Assembly (NCBI RefSeq): GCF_004114915.1
Contig: NZ_CP022219.1
Span: 3,254,501-3,318,500, forward strand
DNA from: Bradyrhizobium guangxiense
GTDB taxonomy: Bacteria; Pseudomonadota; Alphaproteobacteria; Rhizobiales; Xanthobacteraceae
DNA length: 64,000 nucleotides
Direction of reading: 5' to 3'
A model generated the notes under the pieces. The model saw nothing but the letters and a program-made list of their open reading frames with translations. It was not told the DNA's origin and searched no databases. Below are positions 36,163 to 44,954 of the stretch, in pieces. A program made the translations under genes and the position numbers. Each line of letters starts with the position of its first letter. The stretch's first letter is position 1.

Positions 36163-38832
36163 ATGCGCGTTGTCGCCGCCGTTCTATTGCTCGTGTCCGC
36201 GCTTCACGCCGGCATCTGGGGAGTCTTGCGCGACAGGGAACCCGCGCCCGACTTCAAGGGCCTGCTGCCCAGCGTCTCCTACGCGCCGTTCGAGGGCTCG
36301 GCCCACCCGGACATCGACAACATCCCGACCGTCGAGAAAATCCGCGCCGACCTGAAGACGCTGTCGACCATGACGCGCGCGATCCGCCTCTATTCGTCCA
36401 CCGGCGGCGTGGAGCTGGTGCCGCCGATCGCCGCCGAGTTCGGCCTCAAGGTCACCGTCGGCGCCTGGATCGACAAGGACAAGGATCGCAACGAGCGCGA
36501 GATCAAGGCCGCCATCGAGCTCGCCCGCAAGAACAGCAACGTGGTCGGCGTCGTCGTCGGCAACGAGGTGATCTACCGCGGCGAGCAGAAGGTCGAAGAC
36601 CTCATCGACATGATCAAGAAGGTGAAGGGCTCGGTGCGCGTGCCCGTCACCACCGGCGAGATCTGGAACATCTGGCGCGACAATCCCGACCTCGGCTCCA
36701 GCGTCGATTTCATCGCCGCCCACGTGCTGCCCTATTGGGAAAACTTCCGCTCCGACCAGGCGGTCGACCAGGCCGTCGACCGCTACAACCTGTTGCGCAA
36801 CCTGTTCCCCGGCAAGCGCATCGTGATTGCCGAGTTCGGCTGGCCGAGCCAGGGCTACAATTTGCGCAACGCCGATCCGGGCCCGTTCCAGCAGGCCCTG
36901 ATCCTGCGCAACTTCGTCACCCGCGCCGAAGCCATCGGCATGGAATACAACATCGTCGAAGCCATCGATCAGCCCTGGAAGTTCTTCGAAGGCGGCGTCG
37001 GTCCGTATTGGGGCATCCTCAACGCCAACCGCGAGCCGAAATTCGCCTGGACCGGCCCGGTCGAGAATCCCGACTATTGGAAGCTGATGGGCATCGCGCT
37101 GCTGGTCGGCGTCCTGCTGTCGCTGCCGATCCTGCGGATCGAGAAAGCGACCGCGAAGCAGGCCTTCCTGCTCTCGGCGACCGCCAACGGCGTCGGCGCC
37201 TGGGCCGCGACCGTGTTCGCGTTCTGGAACAGCCATTACTTCATCTTCGGCTCCGCCTTCGCGCTGACGCTCGGCATGATCCTGCTTGTTCCCCTCGTCC
37301 TGATCGCGATGGCGCGCATCGACGAGATCGCCGCCGTCGCCTTCGGCCGGCCGCCGCAGCGGCTGATCACCAAGGACAAGCCGGTCGAGAACGTTCCCGA
37401 AGGTTTCTGCCCGAAGGTCTCGATCCACATCCCCGCCTATTTCGAGCCGGTCGACATGCTCAAGCAGACGCTCGATGCGCTGTCGCGGCTCAACTATCCG
37501 AACTACGAATGCGTGGTCATCATCAACAACACGCCCGATCCCGCCTTCTGGCAGCCGATCCAGGATCATTGCCGCGCGCTCGGTGAACGCTTCAAGTTCA
37601 TCAACGCCGAGAAGGTGCAGGGCTTCAAGGCCGGCGCGCTCCGGATCGCGATGGATCGCACCGCGGCCGATGCCGAGATCATCGGCATCCTGGATGCCGA
37701 CTATGTCGTCGAGCCCGACTGGCTGAAGGATCTCGTGCCCGCCTTCGCCGATCCGCGTGTCGGCCTCGTGCAGGCGCCGCAGGAGCACCGCGATGGCGAT
37801 CTGTCGATCATGCACTACATCATGAACGGCGAATATGCCGGCTTCTTCGACATCGGCATGGTCCAGCGCAACGAGCTCAACGCCGTCATCGTGCACGGCA
37901 CGATGTGCCTGATCCGCCGCGCCGCGATGGACATGGCGGGCGGCTGGTCGTCCGACACGATCTGCGAGGACTCAGATCTCGGTCTTGCGATCCAGGAGCT
38001 CGGCTGGACCACGCACTACACCAACACCCGCTACGGCGCGGGCCTGCTGCCGGACACCTACGAGGCTTTCAAGAAGCAGCGGCATCGCTGGGCCTATGGC
38101 GGCCTGCAGATCGTGAAGAAGCATTGGCGCCGCTTCCTGCCGGGCGCGAGCCGGCTGACCGCCGACCAGAAGCGCGAATACGGCCTCGGCTGGCTGAACT
38201 GGCTGGGCGCCGAGAGCCTCGGCGTGGTGGTGGCGCTGCTCAACCTCGTCTGGGTGCCGATCGTCGCCTTCGCCGACATCGCCATCCCCGACAAGATCCT
38301 GACGCTGCCGATCATCGGCGCCTTCGTCGTCTCGCTGGTGCACTTCCTGTCGATGTACCGCGCCCGCGTCGCCATCAAGCCTGGCCAGATGCTGGGTGCC
38401 ATGATCGCGGCGATGAGCGTGCAGTGGACGGTGTCGCGCGCGGTGGCGCAGGGCCTCATCACCGAGCACATCGCGTTCGCGCGCACCTCCAAGGGCGGCC
38501 TGTCCCGGATGTCGATCGAGTTCCAGGCGTTCTGGGAGGCCGTGATCGGCACCCTGCTCCTGGTCGGCGCCGGCGTCCTGATCGCCTCCAACAGCTTCCG
38601 CCAGATCACCGAGATCTACATCTTCGCCGGTGTCCTCGTGCTGCAGAGCCTTCCGTTCCTGGCGGCCGTCGCCATCGCCATCCTCGAGCTCAGCCGCATC
38701 AACTCGTTCCAGTTCTGGCGCGACAGCGCGATCCGCACCGCCGAGCTGATCGGGCTGCGCCCGGTCGCCCTGCCCCACCCGGGCGGCACGCCGCAGCCGG
38801 TGCCGAGCGAGGTGCGGCGGGAGACGAACTGA
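36163..38832 (+). CDS. ndvB: Cyclic beta-glucan synthase, GH17-GT2 (NdvB-type)
   Basis: An 889-residue inner-membrane protein. The signal-anchor is followed by a GH17-like domain (residues about 40-300: VSYAPFEG, GNEVIYRGE, VIAEFGWPSQGYN). Membrane helices come next, and a GT2 glycosyltransferase domain (about 400-680) with VSIHIPAYFEP, ILDADY (D,D), ICEDSDLG and the QKRHRWAYGG motif QxxRW-like. C-terminal helices complete it. The enzyme polymerises beta-1,3 (and 1,6) glucose for periplasmic cyclic glucans that matter for osmotic adaptation and nodulation. It runs divergently from ndvC. Confidence 0.85.
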   Translation: MRVVAAVLLLVSALHAGIWGVLRDREPAPDFKGLLPSVSYAPFEGSAHPDIDNIPTVEKIRADLKTLSTMTRAIRLYSSTGGVELVPPIAAEFGLKVTVGAWIDKDKDRNEREIKAAIELARKNSNVVGVVVGNEVIYRGEQKVEDLIDMIKKVKGSVRVPVTTGEIWNIWRDNPDLGSSVDFIAAHVLPYWENFRSDQAVDQAVDRYNLLRNLFPGKRIVIAEFGWPSQGYNLRNADPGPFQQALILRNFVTRAEAIGMEYNIVEAIDQPWKFFEGGVGPYWGILNANREPKFAWTGPVENPDYWKLMGIALLVGVLLSLPILRIEKATAKQAFLLSATANGVGAWAATVFAFWNSHYFIFGSAFALTLGMILLVPLVLIAMARIDEIAAVAFGRPPQRLITKDKPVENVPEGFCPKVSIHIPAYFEPVDMLKQTLDALSRLNYPNYECVVIINNTPDPAFWQPIQDHCRALGERFKFINAEKVQGFKAGALRIAMDRTAADAEIIGILDADYVVEPDWLKDLVPAFADPRVGLVQAPQEHRDGDLSIMHYIMNGEYAGFFDIGMVQRNELNAVIVHGTMCLIRRAAMDMAGGWSSDTICEDSDLGLAIQELGWTTHYTNTRYGAGLLPDTYEAFKKQRHRWAYGGLQIVKKHWRRFLPGASRLTADQKREYGLGWLNWLGAESLGVVVALLNLVWVPIVAFADIAIPDKILTLPIIGAFVVSLVHFLSMYRARVAIKPGQMLGAMIAAMSVQWTVSRAVAQGLITEHIAFARTSKGGLSRMSIEFQAFWEAVIGTLLLVGAGVLIASNSFRQITEIYIFAGVLVLQSLPFLAAVAIAILELSRINSFQFWRDSAIRTAELIGLRPVALPHPGGTPQPVPSEVRRETN

Positions 38833-38865
38833 CCGACGAAAGCTCACCTAGTGGCCAGCCTTCGA

Positions 38866-38965
38866 GACGCCCGCCGGGGCCAGGAAGAGGTATGGTGTCT
38901 GCGGCAAGCCCTTAGACCCTCATGGTGAGGAGCCCGCCAAAGCCGGCGTCTCGAACCATAAAGGC
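38866..38965. repeat. Intergenic palindromic repeat (CTTCGAGACGC / GCGTCTCGAAC type)
   Basis: Two related hairpin arms, CCTTCGAGACGCCCGCCGGG (38870s) and CATGGTGAGGAGCCC ... GGCGTCTCGAACCAT (38919-38960). This is a repeat type common between Bradyrhizobium genes. The gap 38833-39258 holds this repeat and then about 300 bases with no ORF or RNA I can support before the tRNA. Confidence 0.55.
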
Positions 38966-39258
38966 CGAGCTCCGTCGGCGTCCCTCTGCAGTTCGGCGTG
39001 GATGACGGCCCGCCAATCAGGTTGAAATTCCCGGCCTAACCAGCGGAGGCAGCGAGCGAATCCCCGCCCCTGCCAGGACTTTCGGCAGCCACGCCCGCTA
39101 TTGACCTCCGCAGCCACTCCCCCTACACAGCCCGGGCCGAAGGCATGATCCGGAAACAGCCGGTTTTCCCCGCGACGCAAATTGGGCGGAGCGGCAAGAC
39201 ATGCTTCTCGAATGTCCGACAACGATGGCCATCTCGTCAAAGCCATCAGCGGCCATGG

Positions 39259-39334
39259 GAGCGCGTAGCTCAGCCGGTAGAGCACGTGACTTTTAATCAC
39301 GGGGTCCTGGGTTCGAGCCCCAGCGCGCTCACCA
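39259..39334 (+). tRNA. tRNA-Lys (anticodon TTT)
   Basis: Acceptor GAGCGCG (39259-39265) pairs with CGCGCTC (39324-39330), and discriminator A is followed by an encoded CCA. The D-arm GCTC-AGCCGGTA-GAGC, anticodon arm CGTGA-CTTTTAA-TCACG and T-arm CTGGG-TTCGAGC-CCCAG are all intact. The TTT anticodon reads AAA and AAG. The sequence to the right is accessory in character, so its 3' end is the likely integration site of the element; the other attachment copy is not within the window. Confidence 0.97.
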
Positions 39335-39393
39335 ACTAACCAATTGCCAATAAACAAATCTCCCAGTTCGCGGGCCTGTCAGGAAGTAGGCGC

Positions 39394-39426
39394 GGGTACA
39401 AACTGGGCTCGCCGGGGTACAAACTC
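39394..39426. repeat. Two direct repeats GGGTACAAACT near the tRNA
   Basis: GGGTACAAACTG (39394-39405) and GGGTACAAACTC (39415-39426) are spaced 21 bases apart, about two helical turns, within the 298-base ORF-free stretch between tRNA-Lys and the small ORF at 39633. Possible recombinase arm or regulator sites; no function shown. Confidence 0.4.
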
Positions 39427-39632
39427 AGTTCATCGCCTGTTCTGGACGCGCGCGAAGTGGCAGTGCGCCCCTCCTTCTGAGGGCACCCTTTGTACAGCTC
39501 CCGGCCGCCGCGCGGGCGGGGCTGGCAATGGCCTTGCTGTGCAGGCGAGAGCGCCGGACGGCGTCCAATTTCCGGGGGCGCCATGATCAAGAAAGACCGC
39601 GCGAATCGCGCCGGCTGATGGCGGTAAATTAA

Positions 39633-39818
39633 TCAGCCGGCCTTAGTTTCATCGACGGCCGAACTAATCTCCTTGCGCCGATAGAGGGCAGCAGCACGCT
39701 CGCGCTGTTCATTCGACCATGATGCGTACCAAGAATCGATGATCAATTGATGGGCGCGGAGCAACTCGTCCGAGTGCTGCAGGACAGCATCATTTGCATG
39801 TTGAATCTTGAGATTCAT
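39633..39818 (-). CDS. Small hypothetical protein divergent from the dCTP deaminase gene
   Basis: A 61-residue basic helical protein starting MNLKIQHANDAVLQHSDELL at ATG 39818. A longer form (83 residues, from 39884) would read into the dCTP deaminase leader and is less likely. It has a WYASWSNEQRERAAALYRR segment that looks amphipathic. AvcD systems elsewhere have an RNA or small partner encoded upstream that restrains the deaminase; whether this ORF has such a role is unknown. Confidence 0.45.
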   Translation of the reverse strand: MNLKIQHANDAVLQHSDELLRAHQLIIDSWYASWSNEQRERAAALYRRKEISSAVDETKAG

Positions 39819-39884
39819 AGCGGAATCATCCTGCTTCGCGTGTAGATAGCAAACTACCATCGTATTAACGGGGAGTAAATTCAC

Positions 39885-41462
39885 TTGTGCGCCGCATTTT
39901 CTCGAATTGACTTCCCAGAAATTTTCCTAGGATTCGTCGCTCCGGTCGGCGTTGAAATGATCTCGTCGTTGAAGCACTTCCGCACTCACTTTGAAAGGTT
40001 TGGATACAACGTCATCCCCATCAAAGTCACAGATGTCTTCAAGGAACTTCAGACAGTCGTTAAGCCGCGCGAGGAACTGGTTCCTAGCCCTCCGCATATT
40101 CGCCTTGAGCGATACATAAAATACGGCAACCAACTCAGAGAATTTTTTGAAGACGATGCAATCTTGGCTGGGCTCACGATTGCGAGCATTGTCAGAGAAC
40201 GAGTGAAGCAAGCTACTGACAAAGTATCCACGCCCAACAAGACCGTCTTTTTCCTCTATCAATTCAAGCGACGCGAGGAAGTTGATCTACTGAGATCGAT
40301 TTATGGCAGAGTGTTCTTCCAGGTATCAATTTATTCTCGATATGGTGCTCGAGTAGAGCACCTGGCCAAGTCTTTCGCGCGAGCAGAGAACTCTGGCACA
40401 AGCGACCCATTTCGTTCAAAAGCCGAGGCTATCGTCCAGACCGATCAGAACGAAGCCGACAATACGCATGGACAACGCGTGTCAGCGATCTTCCATAACG
40501 GAGACTTGATCCTCAACTCCGATGCGAGCGATCAGGCTTTAGAGGACCAGATCTGTCGTTTCGTAAATCTGCTGTTTGGATCGAACAAGATTTCGCCTAC
40601 GCGCGATGAATATGGAATGTTTGTTGCCAAATCGGCTGCATTGCGAACACTTGATCTATCTCGCCAGGTCGGAGCCGCCGTCTTCTCCAGCGACGGTGAA
40701 ATTCTCTCGATGGGATCCAATGAAGTACCGAAGGCACATGGCGGAACGTATTGGTCGGATGATCCCAAGAAAATTGATGATCGAGACTACGTGCGTGAAT
40801 ACGACAGCAACGATCTCCGGAAACGCGAACTTCTATCCGAACTAACAAAAGCTCTTGATGTCAAAACCGAAGCCGCGACCTTGCCGGCAGTTAAAAACAC
40901 CCAGTTCATGGATGCGCTAGAGTATGGCAGAATCATCCATGCCGAAATGTCGGCAATTTGCGACGCCGCAAGGCTTGGCCGTGCGTTGGGCGGCGCGACT
41001 CTCTACTCAACAACATTCCCATGCCACATGTGCGCCAAGCACGTCGTCGCTGCAGGAATCGCCAAGGTCGTATTTCTTGAGCCCTATCCGAAGAGTTTGA
41101 CGGCTTCATTGCACGGAGATTCTGTGCGGATCGAAGGAGCTGATAGAGGTCGGTATCAGGATTACCCGGCCGTGGATTTTGTTCATTTCCATGGCATCTC
41201 ACATCGGCGCTATCGTGAACTTTTTGAAAGAACAAAACGAAAGGATCCGAGCGGCCATTTTCTGGAGTGGCATAATCCGTTTGTTGACGAACATGGCACC
41301 AAGACTCCAAGGCCGCTCATTGACCTACAATTCCCGTTCTATCTCGAGCTCGAAAAGATCACTGTCGAGGCATACAAAAATCTCATATCGCCGCCCAAAG
41401 TGACGGATGGTTTAGTGGCAGCCGCCTCTCCTGAAGCGGCGCAGAAGACGACAGAGAACTGA
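39885..41462 (+). CDS. avcD: Anti-phage dCTP deaminase (AvcD family)
   Basis: A 525-residue protein. The C-terminal half holds a zinc deaminase motif, His352-Ala-Glu354 (IIHAEMSAICDAA) and PCHMC with Cys380 and Cys383. The N-terminal half has a kinase-like fold whose P-loop position (LGFVAPVGVEMIS) lacks the usual GKS/T. AvcD enzymes convert dCTP to dUTP, depleting dNTPs on phage attack. The start is TTG 39885 after GGGAG. The codons are AT-richer than the core genome, and the gene sits just right of tRNA-Lys, a common spot for imported defence genes. The AvcD assignment rests on the two-domain layout, length and motifs. Confidence 0.8.
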   Translation: MCAAFSRIDFPEIFLGFVAPVGVEMISSLKHFRTHFERFGYNVIPIKVTDVFKELQTVVKPREELVPSPPHIRLERYIKYGNQLREFFEDDAILAGLTIASIVRERVKQATDKVSTPNKTVFFLYQFKRREEVDLLRSIYGRVFFQVSIYSRYGARVEHLAKSFARAENSGTSDPFRSKAEAIVQTDQNEADNTHGQRVSAIFHNGDLILNSDASDQALEDQICRFVNLLFGSNKISPTRDEYGMFVAKSAALRTLDLSRQVGAAVFSSDGEILSMGSNEVPKAHGGTYWSDDPKKIDDRDYVREYDSNDLRKRELLSELTKALDVKTEAATLPAVKNTQFMDALEYGRIIHAEMSAICDAARLGRALGGATLYSTTFPCHMCAKHVVAAGIAKVVFLEPYPKSLTASLHGDSVRIEGADRGRYQDYPAVDFVHFHGISHRRYRELFERTKRKDPSGHFLEWHNPFVDEHGTKTPRPLIDLQFPFYLELEKITVEAYKNLISPPKVTDGLVAAASPEAAQKTTEN

Positions 41463-41502
41463 CACCACAGGACTGTATCGCCACTAGCAACGACCATACC
41501 CG

Positions 41503-41997
41503 TCAGTAGCCGTACGTTCCTCGCATGCTCGAGCCAATCCAACCAGCGGCTCCGTAGAACATCCCATAGCTGATCCAGAACCAAAGATAATATCCGATCC
41601 CGAGAAGCGTCTTTCGAAAGCCGCCCCACTCTGACCAGAACGTCGTGTCGCGCACATAAGTGTTGACGTCTTCGGTCGCAGCTCGCGTGCCCTCCTTCGT
41701 GATTTGTTGAAAATCGATGTGCTCACGGTCGCGGAAGCGATCGAGCAGCTTTTCAAAGATCATTCGATCGGCCAGCGTGCTGTGCCACTGTTGGTTTGAC
41801 GATGCTGCGACGACCGTCACCATTACCTCGCTGAGGTTCCACGACACGACGTCGATTAGAAAGACGAGCGTCGCCAGGATCGTCCCTGTTTTTTCGTCTC
41901 GCTGGGCAAAAGCCGCTATGGCGACGAAGAAGAACACCGTCCAGCGGAAGGCTCCTACGGCCGACGCCCTGTGAAGTGCGATTGGTGTAACGCTCAT
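41503..41997 (-). CDS. Membrane protein, function unknown
   Basis: A 164-residue protein with two N-terminal helices (FRWTVFFFVAIAAFAQ, ILATLVFLIDVVSW) and two near the C-terminus (TLLGIGYYLWFWIS, YGMFYGAAGW). The central part is charged (DRMIFEKLLDRFRDREHID), plausibly a cytoplasmic helical loop. No family recognised. It converges with the dCTP deaminase gene, with 40 bases between stops. Confidence 0.6.
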   Translation of the reverse strand: MSVTPIALHRASAVGAFRWTVFFFVAIAAFAQRDEKTGTILATLVFLIDVVSWNLSEVMVTVVAASSNQQWHSTLADRMIFEKLLDRFRDREHIDFQQITKEGTRAATEDVNTYVRDTTFWSEWGGFRKTLLGIGYYLWFWISYGMFYGAAGWIGSSMRGTYGY

Positions 41998-42155
41998 GCG
42001 ATTTGTCCCCCTTTGACCTTTATTAGGGTCCCAAGGCCGGAATCGTCACGCGATTTTTCTATCCCTTGTGGTTCAGACAAAAGAGGAGGCACAGCACACG
42101 GTGTCTGGACAACCCCCCGCAAGCGAAGGCACCCTGCCCTGACAGGGAGACGGGC

Positions 42156-42782
42156 ATGTCCTTCAAAGTCATCGACGGCGGCGGGCCGAGCAAGGAAGAA
42201 CGCGACAAAGTTCAAGCGCATGAGGAGCAAGTTCGCAGGCGCGAGTGGGCAAAGGGGGATATCTCATGGGCCGTCCGGGAGTGCGCAGCCAATTTGCTCA
42301 GAATCGTCCGTGGAGCGGGCAAGCCACATGAGCTGCTGCTCCAAATGAAGAAAGTCATCGATAGCGCCGTCAAGTTTCAAGAGGTGCACGGCTACTGGCC
42401 CGATGATGTGATTGCCGCGGAGCTGCATCTAGATGATGAAAGGCAAGAGATTCTTGAGCGGTGCCGCGCTGGCAACTTAAGTCAGGCGGACATTGACCGT
42501 TGGCGAAACGATGGGACGCTTGACGAAATGTCGGCTGAGTACATCACTTTTTGCGGTGCACTCCAGGTAATCGCATCGCGCATGATCGGTCAGAAGACTC
42601 AGGAGAGTGCGGGCGACAGCGAATTTCATCGGGGCCTCCGGGAACTGGAAGAGGTTCGAGAAGGGCGGCGGCGGAGAGCCCTGCAGGAGATGCGCGCTAG
42701 TCGCGCAGCACCCGCTCGTCGCAAGACCATCAAGAAGCGAAAGCTGAAGCCGCGCACCCCTCCCGGAGGAATTGTGCTGTAG
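42156..42782 (+). CDS. Hypothetical protein
   Basis: A 208-residue helical protein, MSFKVIDGGGPSKEERDKVQ..., after CAGGGAGACGGGC. The C-terminal 30 residues are very basic (RAAPARRKTIKKRKLKPRTP), suggesting nucleic-acid contact. The reading frame is open from 42066, but ATG 42156 has the best ribosome site. No domain recognised. Confidence 0.6.
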   Translation: MSFKVIDGGGPSKEERDKVQAHEEQVRRREWAKGDISWAVRECAANLLRIVRGAGKPHELLLQMKKVIDSAVKFQEVHGYWPDDVIAAELHLDDERQEILERCRAGNLSQADIDRWRNDGTLDEMSAEYITFCGALQVIASRMIGQKTQESAGDSEFHRGLRELEEVREGRRRRALQEMRASRAAPARRKTIKKRKLKPRTPPGGIVL

Positions 42783-42882
42783 GAGAGATCTCCACACCCA
42801 CGACCCGCAGTAGCCCGACGCCATCCCGACCTACTGGGAATCGTCAATTTGACTCAGCTCTGGTCAGGCCATTCTTGGCGGG

Positions 42883-43164
42883 ATGCCTCGCCCGACCAGA
42901 CGCATCACCCCCGCCCTGCCAGATGGCCGCCCGGTCAAGATTACCCTTGGCCAGATGCGCGAGACCGGCGCGCGCGGCGTCATCGTGTTCTGCGAGGACT
43001 ACCGCTGTAGCCATAACGTGAAGCTGGCGCCGGACGTGGTCGATCAATGGCCGGATGAACTCCGCATCTCCGATCTGGAGCCTCGATTCGTCTGTGGGGT
43101 CTGCGGCAGGCGAGGCGCCATCGTCCGGAGGGATGATCCACCGCCTCGGATGGGAACGGGGTAG
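42883..43164 (+). CDS. Small zinc-ribbon-like protein
   Basis: A 93-residue protein with FCEDYRCSHNV near residue 38 and FVCGVCGRRG near 72, a CxxxxC/CxxC arrangement that could bind zinc. ATG 42883. Common in Bradyrhizobium accessory regions, function unknown. Confidence 0.55.
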   Translation: MPRPTRRITPALPDGRPVKITLGQMRETGARGVIVFCEDYRCSHNVKLAPDVVDQWPDELRISDLEPRFVCGVCGRRGAIVRRDDPPPRMGTG

Positions 43165-43247
43165 CTCGGTGGATAAGAAAAATCGGCGCTGTCAACCGAT
43201 CTCGGCAAGCGGCAGCATACCCTATCCCCGATTCGGACCTGACTGCG

Positions 43248-43853
43248 ATGCCAGCGAGCGCAAGTGCAACCAAAGACGACATTGCGCGAAAGGCGAAGCA
43301 ACTCGTCGACCTTCACCACGAAACCAGCCTTGTGATCACGATCCTAAGGTTTGCGCGGAGTGGACACGCCACGGACGTGATGGTTGAGCAAGCGATTGCG
43401 CTGGTCGAGCGGCATATCGCCGTCGCCCGCGATCAGGGGGACGACGGTATGCTCAGGTCGGCGGTCGATCTCAAGGCAGGTCTTGAGGAAGCGCTCAAAA
43501 ATGGCGTCGAGTCGTTGCGATCGAAGTTAGGTCCCACCAACGAAGCACTTAAGGTTGAAGAGCCGTTGGCGCGTGCACGGCGGGCACTTGGACATGAAAT
43601 ACGTCGCCAGCACCGGTGTGCGGGTGGAATTGTCGATATCTTCGATCTGACGGCGGATGAGCTGATCGAGTGCAAGTTCCGAGGGTCGAGCGCGGCCCTC
43701 GGTGAAGCGGCAGGACAGCTAAAGCGCTACTCGAAATCGTTTCCGGGAACGTCTTTGAGCATTGCTGTCCGCAGCATCGAACCTGAGGCGAGTTGGCTTG
43801 CCGATGTTCTGCGCCGTCAGGGTATCGTCATCATCGAAATCGAGCCTGGCTGA
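43248..43853 (+). CDS. Putative PD-(D/E)XK nuclease-fold protein
   Basis: A 201-residue protein. The helical N-terminus (residues 1-100) has no known domain. The C-terminal part has Asp130 (GGIVDIFDLTADE) and Glu141-Cys-Lys143 (LIECKFR), followed by GEAAGQLKRYSKSF. This Asp...Glu-x-Lys...Gln pattern is that of restriction-endonuclease-like folds. The substrate and any methyltransferase partner are unknown; none lies nearby. ATG 43248; a poor ribosome site precedes it. Confidence 0.55.
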   Translation: MPASASATKDDIARKAKQLVDLHHETSLVITILRFARSGHATDVMVEQAIALVERHIAVARDQGDDGMLRSAVDLKAGLEEALKNGVESLRSKLGPTNEALKVEEPLARARRALGHEIRRQHRCAGGIVDIFDLTADELIECKFRGSSAALGEAAGQLKRYSKSFPGTSLSIAVRSIEPEASWLADVLRRQGIVIIEIEPG

Positions 43854-43934
43854 AGAAGGCCAGGGTCTGTACAGTGATCCGCTGAATTGAGAATCGCCTA
43901 TAGCTCGGCGGCAATTGCGGCTGAGGATAGATCC

Positions 43935-44198
43935 ATGAAATTGATAAGCGAGCGCCCCTACTCCGATCCAGAGGCCGCGGCGCGCAAGCTGATCGAGCTC
44001 GCCATGGGCATCGAGGCGGTTCAGGACGGCCGCATTCATATCGAAAAGATCAACGCGCCGTTCCTCTCGAAGCTCAAGGCATCAGGCCCAGAGTTCGGTG
44101 CCGGCATCAAGCATGCGATCAATCAGGGCTGGCTTGAGCTTCATGAGAGCGGGACTTACGTGCGGCTATTGACGCCCGGGAGCCTTCTCGGAGGCTGA
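43935..44198 (+). CDS. Hypothetical protein (87 residues)
   Basis: Starts MKLISERPYSDPEAAARKLI at ATG 43935. The middle reads AFLSKLKASGPEFGAGIKHA-type helices and the end WLELHESGTYVRLLTPG, resembling small winged-helix proteins. No confident function. It lies 81 bases after the nuclease-like gene on the same strand. Confidence 0.5.
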   Translation: MKLISERPYSDPEAAARKLIELAMGIEAVQDGRIHIEKINAPFLSKLKASGPEFGAGIKHAINQGWLELHESGTYVRLLTPGSLLGG

Positions 44199-44321
44199 CA
44201 ACCCGTAAATTTCCCAAGTTCTAGCGCGTGAGCTGGCGTGTCCTCATCCATTGGTCGGACTCGACACCGTTGGGCGGCCCATGGTTGCATCCCACGTTTC
44301 ATAAAACCATGGGGGGACCAA

Positions 44322-44567
44322 ATGAGAATTATCGCACTCGCCTTCGCACTTGCACTCGTCGCGACCGCAGCTAAGGCGCAATACACCAGCGGCACCGGCT
44401 CCAATCCGAATAGCCACACCACTTCGGGCTACACCAGGAGCAACGGCACCTACGTGCAGCCTTACACCGCTACGAACCCGAACGGCACCCAGAGGGATAA
44501 TTACGGCACGTCGGGCAACTACAATCCAAACAACGGAACATTCGGCACGCGCACGCCGCGGTACTGA
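44322..44567 (+). CDS. Small secreted Asn/Thr/Gly-rich protein
   Basis: An 81-residue protein with a signal peptide (MRIIALAFALALVATAAKA) after GGGGGGACCAAATG. The mature part is Tyr/Asn/Thr/Gly-rich (YTSGTGSNPNSHTTSGY). Such low-complexity exported proteins are frequent in Bradyrhizobium. Function unknown. Confidence 0.65.
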   Translation: MRIIALAFALALVATAAKAQYTSGTGSNPNSHTTSGYTRSNGTYVQPYTATNPNGTQRDNYGTSGNYNPNNGTFGTRTPRY

Positions 44568-44572
44568 GTCCG

Positions 44573-44866
44573 ATGTCCGTGTACCGGCTGGCGCCCATCG
44601 ACATCAGAGCAAACGATGAGAAATGGGCAGCCTCCAACCTCAAGGAAGCAGTCTGGGTCGAAGCGCCAGACGAGATGGCCGCACGCCATTTCGTCGAGAG
44701 TGCCACTTTGAGGATGGTTGATTTCAAGCCGGGGCGACCATTGATCTTCTCGCCTTGGCTTGATGATGTTGTGACGTCGTGTCACCGCGATCTGGAGGCC
44801 GAGACTGTCCCACCAGGACATCTTCGCACCCAGGCCGGGAAGCTGGTCGCCCTTCCCGCGGCCTGA
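44573..44866 (+). CDS. Hypothetical protein (97 residues)
   Basis: Starts MSVYRLAPIDIRANDEKW at ATG 44573, five bases after the previous stop, so likely in one transcript. Sequence ATLRMVDFKPGRPLIFSPW and EAPDEMAARHFV indicates a small alpha/beta fold; no family named. Confidence 0.55.
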   Translation: MSVYRLAPIDIRANDEKWAASNLKEAVWVEAPDEMAARHFVESATLRMVDFKPGRPLIFSPWLDDVVTSCHRDLEAETVPPGHLRTQAGKLVALPAA

Positions 44867-44954
44867 CTTACGATAATGGGTATTATTGAAAATTAGACCC
44901 GGAACTCGCTGACCGACGCGCCGTTCCGAGTTCGGGCAGCCTCGGGCCGCATTT

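Noticed and set aside
36184..37896. Minus-strand open frame (570 codons) opposite ndvB
   Set aside because: It overlaps a strongly supported GH17-GT2 synthase; no domain or start signal supports it.
39335..39632. CRISPR-like array or long repeat between tRNA-Lys and the first ORF
   Set aside because: Only two short direct repeats are present, with no spacer series; no cas genes are nearby.
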